Source: an uncultured Kiloniellaceae bacterium
Lineage (GTDB): Bacteria > Pseudomonadota > Alphaproteobacteria > Kiloniellales > Kiloniellaceae
Reading direction: 5' to 3'
NCBI GenBank assembly: GCA_947493695.1
Contig: CANLSF010000003.1
Coordinates: 496,001 to 560,000 of the forward strand
Length of the DNA: 64,000 nt
Made by a program: the position numbers and the translations under genes. Positions 26,501 through 36,736 of this stretch are shown in pieces. The first letter of the stretch is position 1; every line of letters begins with the position of its first letter. Below the pieces are notes generated by a model, which did not search any database, was not told the origin of the DNA, and was given only the letters and a program-made list of their open reading frames with translations.

Positions 26501-26929
26501 ATGATCAGAAGATTCGTAAAAGAAGATACCTACGCCGTGGTGGCGACATGGCGCAGCGCAAGCGCCCTCGCCCATCCTTTTTTAACTCAGGCCTTTATCG
26601 ACCGGGAAGCCGAGAACGTGCGGAACGTATACCTCGCCCTTGCCGAAACCTGGGTGACTGAAATCGATGGCGAGGTCGTCGGCTTCATCGCCCTGATTGA
26701 GGATGTCGTCGGCGGATTGTTTCTCGACCCGGCCTATCACGGCAAAGGCTACGGCAGAGCCATGCTCGATAAAGCCGTCGCCGAGAGAGGGGCATTACAG
26801 GTCGAAGTCTTCAAGGAGAATGGCTCAGCGCGCAGATTCTATGCGGCTTATGGCTTCCAAGGCTCAGAGGAGTTCACCCATGAGCTCTCCGGACAACGCA
26901 CCATCCGCATGACCTTTACACCGTCATAA
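26501..26929 (+). CDS. GNAT-family N-acetyltransferase
   Basis: This 142-residue protein has the Gcn5-related acetyltransferase fold, with the acetyl-CoA motif VVGGLFLDPAYHGKGYGRAMLDKAV (about 67-91; the R/Q-x-x-G-x-G/A core is HGKGYGRA) and ALQVEVFKENGSARRFYAAYGFQ for motif B. It resembles YjaB-type small-molecule or protein acetyltransferases. The substrate is unknown. It is monocistronic and ends before a bidirectional stem-loop shared with the convergent gamma-glutamyltransferase gene. Start at ATG 26501. Confidence 0.88.
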   Translation: MIRRFVKEDTYAVVATWRSASALAHPFLTQAFIDREAENVRNVYLALAETWVTEIDGEVVGFIALIEDVVGGLFLDPAYHGKGYGRAMLDKAVAERGALQVEVFKENGSARRFYAAYGFQGSEEFTHELSGQRTIRMTFTPS

Positions 26930-26939
26930 ACAGACTGGA

Positions 26940-26968
26940 GGGGCGCTTTCACACTTGGTGAACGCCCC
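26940..26968. terminator. Bidirectional stem-loop terminator between convergent genes
   Basis: GGGGCG (26940-26945) pairs with CGCCCC (26963-26968), and inside it TTCAC pairs with GTGAA around ACTTG. It lies 11 bases after the GNAT stop and 18 bases before the end of the convergent gene, and has a short TT tract on the plus side. Confidence 0.75.
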
Positions 26969-26985
26969 TTCTACTGACCGCAACC

Positions 26986-28578
26986 CTAAAAGCCGCGCGC
27001 CTGTCCATCGCTGCGTGGATCGGCAGCGCCTTCGATCAAACCGTCTGGATGATGCACCAGCGCCCCCGCATGGCCCATGATTTCCTCGAACGCACCGACC
27101 ACTTCGATATCGTGCCCCGCCGTCTTCAGCTGTTCGATCACCTCCGGATTGAACCGGTCCTCGAAACGCACATTGGTGTGTTCGGATCCCCAGGTGCGTC
27201 CCAGCAGCCAGCGTGGCGCAGTGACCGCTTCCTGCAGGTCCTGCCCCATGAGCACATGGCGGGCGAAGAGCATGGCCTGCGTTTGTGGCTGCCCCTCACC
27301 GCCCATGGTGCCATAAGCCATGGTCCGTCCATCCGAGAGTTGCGCCAACGCCGGTTGAATGGTGTGGAACGGCCGGCGCTCGGGCAGCAGATGGTTGTGG
27401 TGCGCGCGGTCGAGACTGAAACTTGTGCCGCGGTTCTGCCAGACAATACCGCTTTCCGGCAACACAACTCCTGACCCGAATTCCCAGTAAGTGCTTTGGA
27501 TAAAGGAGACCGCACGCCCTTCCCGATCTATGGCGCCCAGCCAGACTGTATCGCCTGCATTGGCCGGTGCGGGCCAGGCCATAGCCTGACCCGGGTCGAT
27601 ATCGGCCGCCGCCTTCTCCAAAACCTCCGGCGTCAGGAAAGAGGCCGGGTCGACCGTCATGTAATCCGGGTCGGTCACGTGACGGTCCCGAACCAGGAAG
27701 GCGCGCTTGGTCGCTTCCAAGAGCCCGTGGATAAATTGAAAACTGCCCGGATCGCCCAGATCCAGATGCTGGACAATTCCCAGTAGCATGAGTGACGCCA
27801 GTCCCTGTGTCGGCGGCGGCATGTTGAAAACGCGATGTCCGGCGACCTCGACTGACAGAGGATCGACGCGACGGGCCCTGAAGCCCTCCAGATCGCAAAG
27901 ACGCAGAGGGCTCCCGACCGCCTCCAGATCCTTAGCGAGACTGCGGGCCAGATCACCGCGATAGAAACTCTCGATGCCCTCATTGGCCAGAACCTGGATA
28001 GTCTCCGCCAGACGGCTCTGAAGAAACCTCTCTCCCACTCGCGGCACACGGCCATCGGGACAATAGGTCTCGTTAAACCCGGGCGAGTTTTTCATCTCGG
28101 GCATTTTGGCGGCGGTATTGGCCGCCTGTGTTTCGGTTACCGCAATGCCCTCACGGGCGAAGGCAATGGCGTCCTCAAGCAAACGGGGCAACAAGAGACG
28201 CCCATCCCAGGCCCCCTTGGAGACCGAGAGTGCAGCCTCCCAACCCGAAGGTGCGCCTGCGACAGTCAGGGCCGCAAGCGGGCCGCGCCCCGGAATGGCA
28301 TCCAGCCCCTGCTCCTTGTAAAAATTGATCGATGCCATTCCGGCTGCGCCACCGCAGGCGTCGATGCCAACAGGCGCCTCACCGGGCTCATGGATCAACC
28401 AGAAATTATCACCCCCCAGAGAATTCATGTGCGGATAAACCACCGCGATAGACGCCGCGGCGGCGATCATCGCTTCGATAGCGTTTCCGCCCTCCGCCAA
28501 CACGCGTTGCCCGGCCTGGGCAGCAAGATGATGGGGAGCGACAACCATGCCGCCATAAGCTCTCGTGGTGTGAAGCAT
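26986..28578 (-). CDS. Gamma-glutamyltransferase-like Ntn hydrolase, no signal peptide
   Basis: This 530-residue protein belongs to the gamma-glutamyltranspeptidase family, whose precursor cuts itself to expose an N-terminal Thr on the small subunit. The large-subunit start GGMVVAPHHLAAQAGQRVLAEGGNAIEAMIAAAASIAVVYPHMNSLGGDNFWLI is typical, and the likely nucleophile is Thr344 in NAGDTVWLGAID (family TTH-S). There is no export signal, so it is probably cytoplasmic. This and the unusual DTVWLG junction argue for a substrate other than periplasmic glutathione, such as a gamma-glutamylated amine. I chose ATG 28578; the frame opens at a TTG 24 bases upstream. Confidence 0.85.
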   Translation of the reverse strand: MLHTTRAYGGMVVAPHHLAAQAGQRVLAEGGNAIEAMIAAAASIAVVYPHMNSLGGDNFWLIHEPGEAPVGIDACGGAAGMASINFYKEQGLDAIPGRGPLAALTVAGAPSGWEAALSVSKGAWDGRLLLPRLLEDAIAFAREGIAVTETQAANTAAKMPEMKNSPGFNETYCPDGRVPRVGERFLQSRLAETIQVLANEGIESFYRGDLARSLAKDLEAVGSPLRLCDLEGFRARRVDPLSVEVAGHRVFNMPPPTQGLASLMLLGIVQHLDLGDPGSFQFIHGLLEATKRAFLVRDRHVTDPDYMTVDPASFLTPEVLEKAAADIDPGQAMAWPAPANAGDTVWLGAIDREGRAVSFIQSTYWEFGSGVVLPESGIVWQNRGTSFSLDRAHHNHLLPERRPFHTIQPALAQLSDGRTMAYGTMGGEGQPQTQAMLFARHVLMGQDLQEAVTAPRWLLGRTWGSEHTNVRFEDRFNPEVIEQLKTAGHDIEVVGAFEEIMGHAGALVHHPDGLIEGAADPRSDGQARGF

Positions 28579-29020
28579 CGTCTCGCCCGTTTCAACTTTC
28601 AAAAAACTGCAGCTACGCAGACCCGAATCCTAACCGACATAGTCTATCGAGCGGCCCAGGCTCAAGGCCAGTCAATTGACCCGACGACGTGAGGCGGCTT
28701 GGCAGACTTTCCGCACCGCAACAGACCAAGCTCGCACAAATCGCTCGTAAGCGTATGTGTCGTGACATCAGAGAGCCATAACCCTCACCATCCATGGGTT
28801 TTGCGAAGCCTGTTGCGCCGCACCCTATTTCACGGCGACTTCGTGACGCGCTGCAGCACAAAAACATCGGCCGTCAGAAGCTTAAACCGGTGTCAAAATA
28901 AGCTATGTCAGTCAGTTAACAGCGTAAACCAGGGTAATTCCGCTCATTTCTCTCAAAAGGCGAGTTCAACACAGATTCAGCGGCGCACCCCGAACTCTGC
29001 CCTTCGCTCAAGTCACGCCT

Positions 29021-29032
29021 GTGGTATACCAC
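29021..29032. promoter_or_regulatory. Distal GTGGTATACCAC palindrome, GntR operator candidate
   Basis: A perfect 12-base palindrome. Its 10-base core recurs at 29142-29151. The core has the GT-N-AC pattern with flanking symmetry used by FadR-type GntR regulators, and such a regulator starts 208 bases downstream. Confidence 0.5.
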
Positions 29033-29117
29033 ATATCAAGGCCAGATTTTGGTCGCAAATGCATTGAAAAAGCTAAATTTTAAGAAAAAACCTGCGGAAT
29101 TTCTCATAATTTTGCCG

Positions 29118-29152
29118 TTGACGGTTAAAACGGTCAGTGTATGGTATACCAC
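29118..29152 (+). promoter_or_regulatory. Promoter candidate overlapping proximal TGGTATACCA operator
   Basis: TTGACG (29118-29123) and TATGGT (29140-29145), 16 bases apart, resemble a sigma-70 promoter. The -10 element overlaps the palindrome TGGTATACCA at 29142-29151. Binding there would block transcription, and the distal copy 121 bases upstream could support looping. Confidence 0.4.
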
Positions 29153-29239
29153 GAAATCGGCCGAATACGGATTTGTTGAGAAGGAATTTTCTCTGCCAAA
29201 TCCATTCGAAGCCGGTCACAGGGAGGCATAACTTCGTTC

Positions 29240-29956
29240 ATGTCGATTAGCGCCAAACTAAAACCTATAGCTGTGAGCTTCACACTGAAGGATCATATCT
29301 ATGAGGTCTTGCGCGACGCCATTATGGACATGAACATCTATGCCGAAGGGGCCGACCTCCGGCTCGACGAACGGCAGGTTGCCGAACAACTTGGCATCTC
29401 ACGTACACCGGTCCGCGAAGCGCTTGCGAAGCTTGAGCAGGAAGGCTTTGTGGAGATCCAGCCCCGCAAGGGGGTCTTCGTGCGGCGCAAGTCTCTTCAT
29501 GAAGTCCTGGAAATGATCGTGGTCTGGGCCGCTCTGGAAAGCATGGCCGCAAGACTGGCGACCGAGAACGCAAGCAACGCGGAGCTTGCTTCGCTTCGTA
29601 AACTGGGTGCCAAACACAGCCAGGATACGGCGCGCGCGGATATTGCCGAATACTCGGAAGCCAACATCAAGTTTCATCAGCGCATTCTCGAACTCTCGCA
29701 GTGCTCCATGCTCAAAAGTCTGGCGGACGGACTGTTTCAGCATATGTACGCCGTTCGCCGCAGGGCCATGGGCGAAGGTGACCGCGCCAATCGCTCGGTT
29801 GTCGATCACATGAGCATTATCGAAGCCCTGGAAAGCCGGGACGGTGAACTCGCCGCACGCATGGTTCGCGAGCACACAATGGCACTGCATGATCACGTCC
29901 GGCGCACCTGGACGAAACTCGAAAATCTATCCGGAACAAAAGAGAGCAGCAGCTAA
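29240..29956 (+). CDS. GntR-family (FadR/FCD) regulator of the oxalate locus
   Basis: This 238-residue regulator has an N-terminal GntR winged helix (LKDHIYEVLRDAIMDMNIYAEGADLRLDERQVAEQLGISRTPVREALAKLEQEGFVEIQPRKGVFV, residues about 16-78) and an all-helical FCD ligand domain, where the expected metal- or ligand-binding His residues occur in NIKFHQRILELSQ and VDHMSIIEALESRDGELAARMVREH. It is the first gene of the oxalate operon, 35 bases before oxc, and probably binds the TGGTATACCA sites upstream. The effector may be oxalate, oxalyl-CoA or formyl-CoA, which is inferred from the neighbours. Confidence 0.9.
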   Translation: MSISAKLKPIAVSFTLKDHIYEVLRDAIMDMNIYAEGADLRLDERQVAEQLGISRTPVREALAKLEQEGFVEIQPRKGVFVRRKSLHEVLEMIVVWAALESMAARLATENASNAELASLRKLGAKHSQDTARADIAEYSEANIKFHQRILELSQCSMLKSLADGLFQHMYAVRRRAMGEGDRANRSVVDHMSIIEALESRDGELAARMVREHTMALHDHVRRTWTKLENLSGTKESSS

Positions 29957-29990
29957 CTGTCCCGCACTCTAGCCGCCTCTCTAAGTAGCA

Positions 29991-31796
29991 ATGAATTTGG
30001 AAAACAATATGAACACATCGACCGCAGCAGACATTGGAACAGAGACTGAAACAGAACGCGAGCTGACCGATGGCTTTCATCTGCTGATCGATGCCCTGAA
30101 GCTGAACGATCTGAATACAGTTTACGGCGTGCCGGGCATTCCCATCACTGACCTGGGGCGGATGATGCAGGAAGAAGGGATGCGCGTGCTCTCCTTCCGT
30201 CACGAGCAGAATGCGGGTAACGCAGCGGCTATTGCCGGGTTTTTGACAAAGAAACCGGGTGTCTGTCTGACTGTGTCCGCGCCGGGCTTTCTTAACGGTC
30301 TGACCGCCCTGGCGCATGCCTCGACAAACTGCTGGCCGATGATCCTGATCTCCGGTTCGTCCGAGCGTGAGGTGGTTGACCTGATGCAGGGCGATTATGA
30401 GGAGATGGATCAGCTCGCGATTGCCAAGCCACTCTGTAAAGCTGCCTACCGTGTGCTGCATGCCGAAGACATCGGCATTGCCGTTGCCCGTGCTATTCGC
30501 GCTGCCGTCTCCGGCCGTCCCGGTGGTGTTTATCTCGATATTCCGGGCGCATTGCTCGGGCAAACCATGGACGCGATCGAAGGCGCCAAGTCTTTGGTCA
30601 AAGTCATCGACCCGGCCCCGGCGCAGATCCCCGCCCCTGCCGCGATCGAACGCGCTCTGGACGTGATCAAAGGCGCGAAAAAGCCGCTGATCGTTCTGGG
30701 TAAAGGCGCCGCCTACGCGCAGGCCGATGAGGTCGTGAAGAATTTCGTCGAAAAGAGCGGCATTCCCTATTTGCCCATGAGCATGGCGAAAGGTTTGCTG
30801 CCCGACAATCACCCGCAATCCGCCGGTGCCGCGCGCTCCTTGGTGCTGAAAGAATCTGATGTGGTCATCATGGTCGGCGCACGGCTGAACTGGCTGCTGT
30901 CCCACGGCAAGGGTAAAAGCTGGGGCGCGCCGCATTCGACCAAATTCGTACATATCGACATTGAGCCGAAAGAAATGGACTCCAACGTCGAGATCGTCGC
31001 GCCGGTCGTCGGCGACATCGAATCCTGTCTCTCCGCTTTGAGTGAAGGGATGGGCAGTAACTGGAGCGCGCCACCGCAGGAGTGGACCGACGCGGTGCGT
31101 GAAAAACGCGACGCCAACGTCACACGGATGGCGCCGACTCTGCAGAACAACGCCTCACCGATGAACTACGCCGGTGCACTCGGGGCCTTGAAACGGATCA
31201 TCGAAAAACGCCCCGATGCCATCCTGGTCAATGAAGGCGCCAACACCCTCGATTTCGCCCGTTCCATCATTGACATGTACAAGCCGCGCAAGCGTCTCGA
31301 CGTCGGCACCTGGGGCGTCATGGGTGTCGGTATGGGCAGTGCAATTGCAGCAGCGGTAGAGACCGGTCTTCCGGTGCTGGCGGTCGAAGGAGACAGCGCC
31401 TTCGGCTTCTCCGGCATGGAGATCGAAACCATCTGCCGCTACAAGCTTCCGGTCTGCATCGTTGTCTTCAACAACAACGGCATCTATCGGGGCACCGACC
31501 AGAATCGCTCGGGCGGTGAAGATCCGGCCCCGACCGTATTCGTGGAAGACAGCCGCTACGACATGATGATGCAGGCCTTCGGCGGTGAAGGCCGCCATGT
31601 GACCGATCCCGATGCTCTGACCCGCGCGGTGAACGAAGCGATGGACTCTGGTAAACCAACGCTGATCAATGCCGTGATCGATCCTGCCGCCGGCAAGGAA
31701 AGCGGAAATATCGGCAGCCTCAATCCGACCTCTGTGGTATCCAAGCGGACGAACCCTGAGGTTCTTGAAATTCTTAAGCAAAAGGCAGCTCAATGA
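29991..31796 (+). CDS. oxc: Oxalyl-CoA decarboxylase
   Basis: Oxc is a thiamine diphosphate enzyme that decarboxylates oxalyl-CoA to formyl-CoA. The protein is 601 residues from ATG 29991; ATG 30009 ([10 protein letters not shown]) is equally plausible. Features are the catalytic Glu in [17 protein letters not shown] (Glu72), the central ADP-binding domain and the ThDP motif [34 protein letters not shown]. The Arg/Ser-rich C terminus common in the family contains [12 protein letters not shown]. Its stop overlaps the frc start (ATGA), consistent with one transcript and the two-step cycle in which Frc supplies oxalyl-CoA and Oxc regenerates formyl-CoA. Confidence 0.95.
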   Translation: MNLENNMNTSTAADIGTETETERELTDGFHLLIDALKLNDLNTVYGVPGIPITDLGRMMQEEGMRVLSFRHEQNAGNAAAIAGFLTKKPGVCLTVSAPGFLNGLTALAHASTNCWPMILISGSSEREVVDLMQGDYEEMDQLAIAKPLCKAAYRVLHAEDIGIAVARAIRAAVSGRPGGVYLDIPGALLGQTMDAIEGAKSLVKVIDPAPAQIPAPAAIERALDVIKGAKKPLIVLGKGAAYAQADEVVKNFVEKSGIPYLPMSMAKGLLPDNHPQSAGAARSLVLKESDVVIMVGARLNWLLSHGKGKSWGAPHSTKFVHIDIEPKEMDSNVEIVAPVVGDIESCLSALSEGMGSNWSAPPQEWTDAVREKRDANVTRMAPTLQNNASPMNYAGALGALKRIIEKRPDAILVNEGANTLDFARSIIDMYKPRKRLDVGTWGVMGVGMGSAIAAAVETGLPVLAVEGDSAFGFSGMEIETICRYKLPVCIVVFNNNGIYRGTDQNRSGGEDPAPTVFVEDSRYDMMMQAFGGEGRHVTDPDALTRAVNEAMDSGKPTLINAVIDPAAGKESGNIGSLNPTSVVSKRTNPEVLEILKQKAAQ

Positions 31797-33067
31797 AAGC
31801 CCTCGAAGGAATCAAAATTCTCGATTTCACACATGTGCAGTCCGGTCCGACCTGCACGCAGTTGCTGGCATGGTTTGGCGCGGATGTCATCAAGGTCGAA
31901 CGCCCCGGCGTTGGCGATGCGACACGTAAACAGCTCGTCGATGTCCCCGGCGCGGACAGCCTCTATTTCACAATGCTGAACCACAACAAACGTTCGATCG
32001 AACTGAATTCCAAGAACGAAACAGGCAAGGAAGTCCTGACCCGTTTGATCGAGCAGTGCGATGTGCTGGTGGAGAACTTCGCCCCGGGTGCCCTGGACCG
32101 CATGGGCTTCGGTTGGGAGCGGATTCAAGAAATCAATCCCCGCCTCATCATGGCTTCGATCAAGGGCTTCGGTCCCGGCAAATATCAGGACTGTAAGGTC
32201 TACGAGAATGTCGCCCAGTGCGCTGGCGGCTCGGCCTCCACAACCGGCTTCCTCGATGGCCCGCCACTCGTAACCGGTGCGCAGATCGGCGACTCCGGTA
32301 CCGGTCTTCATCTCTGCCTTGGCATCGTCACCGCGCTTTTCCAGCGGGAAAAGACCGGCCGTGGGCAGAAGGTCACCACTGCGATGCAGGACGCCGTACT
32401 GAACCTCGCCCGGGTCAAGCTGCGCGATCAGCAGCGTCTCGACGCCGGTCCGCTGACAGAATACTCCCAGTTCGGCGAAGGCATTCCATTCGGTGAAGCG
32501 ACCCCGCGCGCCGGCAACGATTCCGGTGGCGGCCAGCCAGGCCGAATCCTCAAGTGCAAGGGATGGGAGACCGACCCCAATGCTTACACCTATTTCATCT
32601 GTCAGGCCGCGATCTGGGGCAAGATCTGTGATGTGATCGGCGAACCGCACTGGAAGACTAAAGAAGGTTACGCCACACCGCCCGAGCGCCTCGACAAGCT
32701 CAACGAGATTTTCGAGCGTATCGAGCAGTGGACCATGACCAAGACGAAATTCGAAGTCATGGACACCTGTAACCCGCACGACATTCCGGTCGGTCCGATC
32801 CTTTCCATGAAGGAAATTGCCGAGGACGAAGGGCTCTATGCCACGGGCACCATGGTCAAGGTCGATCACCCGGAGCGCGGCGAGTATCTGAGCGTAGGCT
32901 GCCCGATCAAGCTCTCGGACAGCGATGTCACCGTCGAACGCTCACCGCTGCTTGGCGAGCACACGAAGGAAATACTGTCCGACGTGCTTGGGTACAGCGG
33001 CGACGACCTCGAGCGTGTCATCGGTTCAGGTGCAGTCGGCGAAGTTCGCGCCGACGCAGCGGAATAG
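31793..33067 (+). CDS. frc: Formyl-CoA:oxalate CoA-transferase
   Basis: Frc is a class III CoA-transferase that moves CoA from formyl-CoA to oxalate. It is 424 residues. Asp167 in [14 protein letters not shown] corresponds to catalytic Asp169 of the Oxalobacter enzyme, and the family phrases [30 protein letters not shown] and [21 protein letters not shown] are present; the glycine loop GGGQPG gates the active site. It overlaps oxc by four bases. A compact hairpin lies in the 48-base gap before the next gene. Together with Oxc it allows use of oxalate as a carbon and energy source. Confidence 0.95.
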   Translation: MKALEGIKILDFTHVQSGPTCTQLLAWFGADVIKVERPGVGDATRKQLVDVPGADSLYFTMLNHNKRSIELNSKNETGKEVLTRLIEQCDVLVENFAPGALDRMGFGWERIQEINPRLIMASIKGFGPGKYQDCKVYENVAQCAGGSASTTGFLDGPPLVTGAQIGDSGTGLHLCLGIVTALFQREKTGRGQKVTTAMQDAVLNLARVKLRDQQRLDAGPLTEYSQFGEGIPFGEATPRAGNDSGGGQPGRILKCKGWETDPNAYTYFICQAAIWGKICDVIGEPHWKTKEGYATPPERLDKLNEIFERIEQWTMTKTKFEVMDTCNPHDIPVGPILSMKEIAEDEGLYATGTMVKVDHPERGEYLSVGCPIKLSDSDVTVERSPLLGEHTKEILSDVLGYSGDDLERVIGSGAVGEVRADAAE

Positions 33068-33082
33068 TCCTGTCGGTTTTAC

Positions 33083-33100
33083 GGCGCACTGAAGTGCGCC
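33083..33100 (+). other. Intra-operon hairpin between frc and the formyltransferase gene
   Basis: GGCGCAC (33083-33089) and GTGCGCC (33094-33100) close a TGAA tetraloop. There is no T run, so it may be an RNA processing or stability element that sets the ratio of upstream to downstream products, or a weak attenuator. Confidence 0.5.
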
Positions 33101-33115
33101 TTGTGGAGTAGTTAA

Positions 33116-34030
33116 ATGCGTATTGTTGTTCACGGTCAGCAGGCTTTCGGCAAAGCTGTCCTCGAGAAACTCCTGGAACGCGGCGAAAACGTTGTCGCCG
33201 TCTGCTCCGCCCCCACCAAGGAAGGTCGGCCGGAAGATCCCCTGGTCGAATTCGCTCGTGAAAAAGGCCTGCCCGTCCATCAGCCGGCCTCCTGGAAGAC
33301 ACCTGAAGCCCTGGAGCTGATGAAGTCCTTCAACGCGGACGTCTGCATGATGGCCTACGTTCTGTTGTTCGTTCCCGAGGCGGTGCGCGACGCTCCGAAA
33401 TTCGGAACGTTTCAGTACCACCCTTCCCTTTGCCCGCTGCATCGCGGCCCCAGCTCGATCAACTGGCCGATCGCCATGGGCAAAACCCAGACAGGTCTCA
33501 CCATCTTCTGGCCTGATGATGGCCTGGATGAAGGCCCGATCCTGATGCAGAAAAGCTGCGAAATCGGTCCCGATGAAACCCTGGGCGACGTGTATTTCAA
33601 AAAGCTTTTCCCCATGGGCGTAGACGCAATGATCGAAAGCCTCGATCTGGTCAAGGCCGGGATTATCATCAAGCATGATCAAAGGCTTGACGACGGGTCT
33701 TATGAAAGCTGGTTCAAGAAGGACGCGGCCCAGATCGACTGGGCGAAGCCGGTGGCGGAGGTTTACAACACCATCCGGGCCGCAAACCCCGCGCCCGGTG
33801 CCTGGACCACCATGAACGGCCAGGAAATTCAGATCTATGACAGCGCCCGCGTTGAGGGCTCTGGAACGGCCGGAAGTGTCGTGTCCGTTTCAGATGATGG
33901 CGTAACCGTGCAAGCCGACGGCGGACGCATCCTGTTAAAACGCGTGCGTCCCAAAGGCGGAGACAAACAGCCGGCGGCGGAATGGGCCGCGGCGTCCGGC
34001 CTGTCCGCTGGTGATCAATTCGGTTCTTAA
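33116..34030 (+). CDS. Formyltransferase-fold protein like the hydrolase domain of 10-formyl-THF dehydrogenase
   Basis: This 304-residue stand-alone protein has a formyltransferase fold with a C-terminal Fmt-type beta barrel. It resembles the N-terminal domain of ALDH1L1 more than methionyl-tRNA formyltransferase: [19 protein letters not shown] and [18 protein letters not shown] match that domain closely, and His102 and Asp138 correspond to the catalytic His106 and Asp142 of rat ALDH1L1. The Asn of the Fmt active site is replaced by Gln100. Between frc and formate-THF ligase, it may release formate from 10-formyl-THF or, more speculatively, move formyl groups between formyl-CoA and THF. The aldehyde dehydrogenase and carrier domains are absent. 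Confidence 0.85.
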   Translation: MRIVVHGQQAFGKAVLEKLLERGENVVAVCSAPTKEGRPEDPLVEFAREKGLPVHQPASWKTPEALELMKSFNADVCMMAYVLLFVPEAVRDAPKFGTFQYHPSLCPLHRGPSSINWPIAMGKTQTGLTIFWPDDGLDEGPILMQKSCEIGPDETLGDVYFKKLFPMGVDAMIESLDLVKAGIIIKHDQRLDDGSYESWFKKDAAQIDWAKPVAEVYNTIRAANPAPGAWTTMNGQEIQIYDSARVEGSGTAGSVVSVSDDGVTVQADGGRILLKRVRPKGGDKQPAAEWAAASGLSAGDQFGS

Positions 34031-34047
34031 GAAGCAGGTTCAAACTC

Positions 34048-35724
34048 ATGGGTTACAAGACAGATATCGAAATCGCACGTGAAGCCAGCAAACGGCCAAT
34101 TCAGGAAATTGGTGCAAAGCTCGGCATATCGGCGGAAGATTTGGTTCCCTACGGCCACGACAAGGCCAAGGTTTCCGCAAAATTTATCGCAGCACAGTCC
34201 GACAAGAAGAACGGGAAGCTCATTCTCGTAACGGCCATCAACCCGACCCCGGCGGGTGAAGGCAAAACCACCACGACCGTCGGTCTTGGCGATGGCCTCA
34301 ACGCCATCGGCAAGAAAGCGGCGATCTGCATTCGCGAAGCTTCGCTGGGTCCCTGCTTCGGCATGAAGGGCGGCGCTGCTGGTGGCGGTTACGCCCAGGT
34401 CGTTCCTATGGAAGACATGAACCTGCACTTCACAGGTGACTTCCACGCAATCACGTCAGCACATAACCTGCTGTCGGCCATGATCGACAACCACATCTAC
34501 TGGGGCAATTCGCTGGAAATCGACCTGCGCCGGGTGGTCTGGCGCCGGGTTATGGACATGAATGATCGTGCGCTGCGCGACATCGTGACTTCGCTGGGCG
34601 GTGTGGCCAACGGCTTCCCCCGTCAGGCCGGTTTCGACATCACCGTTGCCTCGGAAGTCATGGCGATCCTTTGCCTTTCCAAGGATCTGGAAGATCTGCA
34701 GAAACGTCTGGGCGACATCATCGTTGCCTATCGCCGCGACCGGACACCGGTTTACTGCCGCGACATCAAAGCCGATGGTGCGATGACCGTCCTGCTGAAA
34801 GACGCGATGCAGCCGAACCTGGTTCAGACACTGGAAAACAATCCGGCCTTTGTCCACGGCGGTCCTTTCGCCAATATCGCCCACGGCTGTAACTCGGTCG
34901 TCGCCACCACCACTGCGCTGAAGATCGCCGACTACGTCGTGACGGAAGCCGGTTTCGGTGCGGATCTGGGCGCCGAGAAGTTCATGGACATCAAGTGCCG
35001 CCATGCCGGTCTCGCGCCCGACGCCGTGGTCATTGTGGCAACCGTCCGCGCCATGAAGATGAACGGCGGGGTCAAGAAAGACGACCTGGGCAGCGAAAAC
35101 GTAGCCGCCGTGAAAGAGGGCTGCGCCAATCTCGGACGTCACATCGAAAACGTGAAGGGCTTCGGGGTTCCGGCTGTCGTCGCCATCAACCACTTCGTGA
35201 CCGACACGGACGCCGAAGTCGAGGCCATCAAGGAATTCGTCTCCGGCATGGGTTCGGAAGCCATCCTCTGCAAGCACTGGGCCGACGGTTCCAAAGGCAT
35301 TGAAGCCCTGGCAACACGCGTGTCCGAGATCGCAGAAAGCGGTGAGGCTCAGTTCAAAACGCTCTATCCGAACGAAATGGGCCTCTTCGAGAAGATCGAG
35401 ACCGTCGCGAAGAAGATCTATCGTGCGGAAGAAGTCGTCATGGACAAGAAAACCCGCGATCAGCTCAAGCAGTGGGAAGATGCCGGTTACGGCCACCTGC
35501 CCGTCTGCATGGCGAAGACCCAGTACTCCTTCACGACAGATCCCAACCTGCGGGGCGCGCCGACCGGTCACTCTATCCCGGTCCGCGAAGTTCGTCTCTC
35601 GGCCGGTGCCGGCTTCATTGTCGCCATCTGCGGCGAGATCATGACCATGCCGGGTCTGCCACGGGTTCCCTCGTCCGAGTCCATCATGCTCAACGACCAG
35701 GGCCAGATCGAGGGTCTGTTCTAA
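34048..35724 (+). CDS. fhs: Formate--tetrahydrofolate ligase
   Basis: This 558-residue ATP-dependent ligase makes 10-formyl-THF from formate and THF. The P-loop is TPAGEGKTT (67-75), with the folate and substrate regions [40 protein letters not shown] and the C-terminal [28 protein letters not shown]. It lies 17 bases after the formyltransferase-like gene. In the oxalate locus it would capture formate from formyl-CoA for serine-cycle assimilation or biosynthesis; the same reaction in reverse could recover ATP. Length and motifs are normal. Confidence 0.96.
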   Translation: MGYKTDIEIAREASKRPIQEIGAKLGISAEDLVPYGHDKAKVSAKFIAAQSDKKNGKLILVTAINPTPAGEGKTTTTVGLGDGLNAIGKKAAICIREASLGPCFGMKGGAAGGGYAQVVPMEDMNLHFTGDFHAITSAHNLLSAMIDNHIYWGNSLEIDLRRVVWRRVMDMNDRALRDIVTSLGGVANGFPRQAGFDITVASEVMAILCLSKDLEDLQKRLGDIIVAYRRDRTPVYCRDIKADGAMTVLLKDAMQPNLVQTLENNPAFVHGGPFANIAHGCNSVVATTTALKIADYVVTEAGFGADLGAEKFMDIKCRHAGLAPDAVVIVATVRAMKMNGGVKKDDLGSENVAAVKEGCANLGRHIENVKGFGVPAVVAINHFVTDTDAEVEAIKEFVSGMGSEAILCKHWADGSKGIEALATRVSEIAESGEAQFKTLYPNEMGLFEKIETVAKKIYRAEEVVMDKKTRDQLKQWEDAGYGHLPVCMAKTQYSFTTDPNLRGAPTGHSIPVREVRLSAGAGFIVAICGEIMTMPGLPRVPSSESIMLNDQGQIEGLF

Positions 35725-35755
35725 CCGAAAGAGGCACTTCAGAAATGAGGGAAGT

Positions 35756-36610
35756 ATGATCCGCAAAATTATCCTACCGGTGCGTGGCGATGGAAAAGGC
35801 AATAACGTTTTTGCCCATGCTGCCGCTCTTGCACACCGGTTTGAGGCTCAGGTGGTCGTCACACATTGTCGGCCCAGGCCAGCGGACATGCTTCCCTTCG
35901 GAGTTCCGATTCCGGGCATTCTTAAAGATCAGCTGGTTCGGCAGGCTGTCGAACTGGCCGATCAGGAAGAAGGTGTCCTTAAAACAGAGTTTACCCAGCT
36001 GGCCGGGAACTTGGGCCTGAAGGTGCTGGAAAAACCCAATGGCAGTGGCGCCTGCGCCTCCTGGATTGAAGAAGCCGGTCGTCAGGTCGACGTAATCAAG
36101 CACCATGGGCGTCTCGCTGACCTCATTGCGGTCGCGCAGCCTGATGTTGACCGAAATCTGGGTGCAAACACCCTAAAATCTGCATTATTCCACACAGGAC
36201 GCCCCGTCCTGATGTGCCCACCCAAGAAAAATCCGCCGAAGACCCTGGGTGAGAAGATCACCATCGCCTGGAACGGCTCGACAGAGGCCGCGCGCGCAGT
36301 CGCTCTGACCGGCGGCATCATCGAAAAAGCCTCGGAAGTGACGATCCTCTCGGCCGGAACCGAAGTTCACGGCGCCAGTTCGAGCGACCTGGAGGAATAC
36401 CTCTCACATCGCGGTATTACGGCAAAAGTCGACAGATTCCAGGCCAAAATGAAGGTGGGTGAGGAACTTTTGGCCAGAACACAGGCCTGCGGCGCCGATT
36501 TGATGATTATGGGCGCGTACGGCGACAGTCACGAGCGTGAAACAGTATTTGGGGGTAACACTCAAGTGATTGTCGACAAAGCTGAAATACCCGTTATTCT
36601 GGTACACTAA
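35756..36610 (+). CDS. Universal stress protein, tandem UspA domains
   Basis: This 284-residue protein contains two UspA-like folds, residues about 1-145 and 165-284. The second domain has the ATP-binding pattern IMGAYGDSHERETVFGGNTQVIVDKAEIPVILVH (G-x2-G-x9-G-S/T type, with GGNT). The first lacks an intact glycine loop. It follows the fhs gene by 31 bases and precedes the TTT transporter by 126, so it seems to be part of the oxalate operon; a role in energy or acid stress during growth on oxalate would be inference. Start at ATG 35756, downstream of GAGGGAAGT. Confidence 0.88.
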   Translation: MIRKIILPVRGDGKGNNVFAHAAALAHRFEAQVVVTHCRPRPADMLPFGVPIPGILKDQLVRQAVELADQEEGVLKTEFTQLAGNLGLKVLEKPNGSGACASWIEEAGRQVDVIKHHGRLADLIAVAQPDVDRNLGANTLKSALFHTGRPVLMCPPKKNPPKTLGEKITIAWNGSTEAARAVALTGGIIEKASEVTILSAGTEVHGASSSDLEEYLSHRGITAKVDRFQAKMKVGEELLARTQACGADLMIMGAYGDSHERETVFGGNTQVIVDKAEIPVILVH

Positions 36611-36736
36611 GAAATTGAATATATGCAGGCGAACAGAAACAAAGGAGACAACAGGGGATAACTGATAGTTCAGTTTAGGACCACGTTGCGTGACGCTTTC
36701 ACGCCGAACAGCAATAAAATTGCATGGGAGTAAGAA

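Larger units (their letters stand above)
28579..29239. other. Long intergenic region upstream of the oxalate locus
   Basis: About 660 bases without a credible gene. The first 440 bases show nothing I can interpret. The last 220 hold two copies of the palindrome TGGTATACCA and a candidate promoter for the GntR gene. Short frames here (28613-28867 minus, 28699-29067 plus) have no recognisable features. Confidence 0.6.

Noticed and set aside
31790-32869. A 359-codon open frame opposite frc
   Set aside because: Antisense shadow of the CoA-transferase; no domain, no ribosome-binding site.
34456-35802. A 448-codon open frame opposite the formate-THF ligase gene
   Set aside because: Antisense shadow; the sense strand encodes a complete ligase with intact motifs.
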